NCBI GenBank assembly: GCA_034508935.3
Contig: CM067443.1
Span: 3,268,972-3,332,971 of the forward strand
DNA: 64,000 bases
Direction: 5' to 3'
Source of the DNA: Berghia stephanieae
Taxonomy: Eukaryota; Mollusca; Gastropoda; Nudibranchia; Aeolidiidae
The stretch's first letter is position 1. Every line of letters begins with the position of its first letter. The notes beneath the pieces were generated by a model. It saw nothing but the letters and a program-made list of their open reading frames with translations. It was not told the DNA's origin and made no database searches. Of the stretch, positions 61,975 to 64,000 are shown piece after piece. Position numbers and translations under genes: made by a program.

Positions 61975-62625
61975 GACCTTTTCAAATAGGAAACAGAAGT
62001 AGATTCTTACAGCAAATTATCAATAGAGCAGTAAAGTTAGGTGCCCCAAACGTAAACAATAACAAGTTGCTAGTGATTTCCGTTAGGGACCGGAATAATT
62101 TACGCACAATATAGGTCTCCCAATTTTGTAGTTTGAGTTGTAGGCAATACACTTTCAGTATTGAAAATATGTTTACATAAAATCTAACAGTTGCAGAAAT
62201 AATAATATAAGGCTAAATTATTATGAAAATCAGGCTCCGAATAATTCTCGTTTTGTTCACACCAGCGCAATAATTTGCTCTGGTCTAAAAATAGATAGAC
62301 TGTAACTTTTGATAAATTTTAGAAAATTTTACCTTTTGTTCCATAAAATATCCATATCTAGACATATTTGATGCATGATCGAGTATTTATGAATATGTGT
62401 TTCTTTTGCCACCTAACAGCCAAATTTTAAAGGTTATTTTTTTCTATTATTTACATTGGAACGTGAGCTGTCAAGACAGGAACATGTGGTTTGCCACGTG
62501 CTTCTCGACCTTTGTTTACGTTTGGGGCACCTAACTTTACTGCTCTATAGATCACCTAAAAGTCTCATCCAGACACAAGTACTGGATCCCACTAAAAGGA
62601 TTACACATGAATGATTAAATTATAT
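61975..62625 (-). repeat. SINE-A fragment split by MITE M3
   Basis: Left scrap TTCAAATAGGAAACAGAAGT..AAATTATCAATA to 62025; right scrap AGATCACCTAAAAGTCTCATCC to about 62625. The two join in family order. It lies in an acyltransferase intron, sense to that gene. Confidence 0.8.
62026..62545. mobile_element. MITE family M3 with about 35 bp inverted ends
   Basis: Left end GAGCAGTAAAGTTAGGTG then CCCCAAACGTAAACA; the right end is its complement, apparently perfect. TA flanks both sides (62024-62025, 62546-62547). 520 bp without a coding frame, Tc1/mariner-like target choice. Confidence 0.9.
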
Positions 62626-62657
62626 TATATAAAAAAAGCAAACAACTATCTGTATAT

Positions 62658-62760
62658 ACAGGGTTCCCACAACTATTCTTTAAAAAAATTCAAGGTTTTT
62701 TCAAGGTTATTTTCATGGTTTTCAAGGTTGTGAACGGCATACAGTAAATCCTTAAAGATA
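62658..62760 (+). mobile_element. Possible hAT-type element end
   Basis: CAGGGTTCCCACAACTATTC followed by AATTCAAGG/TTTTCAAGG repeats resembles ends of hAT MITEs. No matching second end is seen. Confidence 0.35.
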
Positions 62761-64000
62761 AAGTCCAATGTATAATCTGGGGGTTAAATTGAGTCCTCAT
62801 ATTGCCTAATGCCTATCCAAGTCATTGTCCACTGCCAACCACCCCACACACTCCATGATTCAAAATGTTACGTTTCACAGAAAAAGATATTTAACACTAT
62901 GTACAACAACAAAAAATCCATCCAGAACTATCTGTATGTCAATCAGTCAAGGATTTGCATCTCTCCTCAATATCAGAATTTTTTTGGACGTCACAATTGA
63001 TATCCTTTGCCTTTTCCTCAGCATATTTGCCTAAGCAAGGAGAGTGAAGTCCATTAACCCTATTTTCATGCTAAAACAGAAAGTCCTATTTCCTGATTTG
63101 GGGCCTATATGCCCCCCCCCCCCCCCCCCGACTTGCAAAGAGAAAAATACTAGAAAGTCCTATTTTCTTATTTGGGGGCCATTTGACCCCCATGATTTTA
63201 CTATGGAAAATTCAGTTAAAATATTATTTTCTCATTAAATGTATAGGGTTAAATCATGTTGTTGTTTTTGTTTTTACATCATGCATCTATTTATTTAGTG
63301 ACATAGTCGTGTCAATTTGATCCACAACTTACTGGTAAATGGCATCTACAATAATAGACTTAGGTAATTTTGTTTCCTGTTTGCTGTCCAATATGATGAG
63401 CGCCAGTTTCAGTTACCTACTTTTTCATCAACTCTAATCAAGAAACATCCAAGTAAGTACTAACTCTTTACTTTTTTTTCATTAGCAGTGTGACGAATGA
63501 AGATGATTCTTATACTTATCCTATGTAAAAAAATGAATTGATAGTATCATTAATTTTATGATTGTAGTACTAGCTAGAATGAATCGCCAAAGAGGAAATT
63601 ATAAATCAATAATGGATAAATGAAAGTGTTAATATTCAATTTAATGTTTCTTCCAATACTGGCCTAACTTTCGTGTCTTGATTATCTTTGTGTGTACCCT
63701 ACCTTAACATAACATATGGTATAGTGCGAAATAGGATAAAATCCCTTGAATGCCCTTAATATTAAATTGATTGAAAGATTACAATAATGATACATGTAGT
63801 AAAGTAGTATAACAACTTAAATGTACTCATGTATGTGTGATACATATATCTTTAACCTTGACATGCAAAGCACACACACACACACATATACACTCATACA
63901 TCCATACATATAGAAGATGACCATAATAAGGTAACAATGCATGGTATTTACATACAAGATTGAAAGGCATGTCAACAGCAGTGCAAACAAGCACCATTCG
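62761..64000. other. Intron DNA to the window edge
   Basis: A short imperfect duplication around AGAAAGTCCTATTT (63079 and 63154) with a C run at 63112-63129. (CA)n occurs at about 63870-63885. No exon of the acyltransferase was found here. Confidence 0.5.

Noticed and set aside
63351-63425. Possible upstream acyltransferase exon (minus, KLALIILDSKQETKLPK)
   Set aside because: Open frame before a GTAAGT donor, but no similarity to the GPAT3/4 sequence expected upstream of NHTSPID.

Overview
This is a stretch of an animal nuclear genome, AT-rich and crowded with repeats. It has spliced genes with GT-AG introns, LINEs, SINEs, MITEs and very long microsatellites. The three host genes are conserved across animals. 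The repeat mix (CR1/Rex1/RTE-type LINEs, tRNA-headed SINEs, Tc1 and pogo relatives, a possible Penelope-like end) suits a marine invertebrate, but the sequence alone does not place the species. No prokaryotic features are present.

Layout. 1-3422: a decayed LINE with endonuclease and reverse transcriptase. 4410-26635 (+): NARS1, cytoplasmic asparaginyl-tRNA synthetase, 17 exons coding for about 558 residues. Its introns hold a possible LTR fossil, a palindromic satellite, a pogo-like MITE, a Tc1 transposase relic and several SINEs. 26636-33182: intergenic repeats, including LINE pieces and SINE copies. 33183-41450 (+): CLN6, the ER membrane protein of neuronal ceroid lipofuscinosis, 7 coding exons and about 304 residues. 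Its introns hold a 0.5 kb (TAG)n array and a 185 bp almost spacerless palindrome inside (TA)n. 42.1-52.0 kb: a dense block of one SINE family, nearly all on the minus strand, with other elements nested inside it. 55868-61853 (-): the C-terminal half of a GPAT3/GPAT4-type glycerol-3-phosphate acyltransferase, 7 visible exons; its 5' exons lie beyond the right edge.

The three host genes have unrelated jobs (tRNA charging, ER export of lysosomal enzymes, glycerolipid synthesis), and nothing suggests they act together. NARS1 and CLN6 each carry one single-base frameshift, at a short A run and a short G run. Every other exon joins in frame. Exon lengths equal the human segment once one base is removed or added, so consensus sequencing errors are more likely than two dead genes.

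The most interesting repeat biology is a pair of SINE families, called SINE-A (about 500-530 bp) and SINE-B (about 320-350 bp) here. They are bounded by 11-13 bp target duplications. They share a 3' hairpin whose loop is conserved and whose stem differs by compensatory changes. One SINE-A sits in a MITE whose uninterrupted relative lies 4 kb away, giving a natural empty site. No wholly new gene system was recognised.
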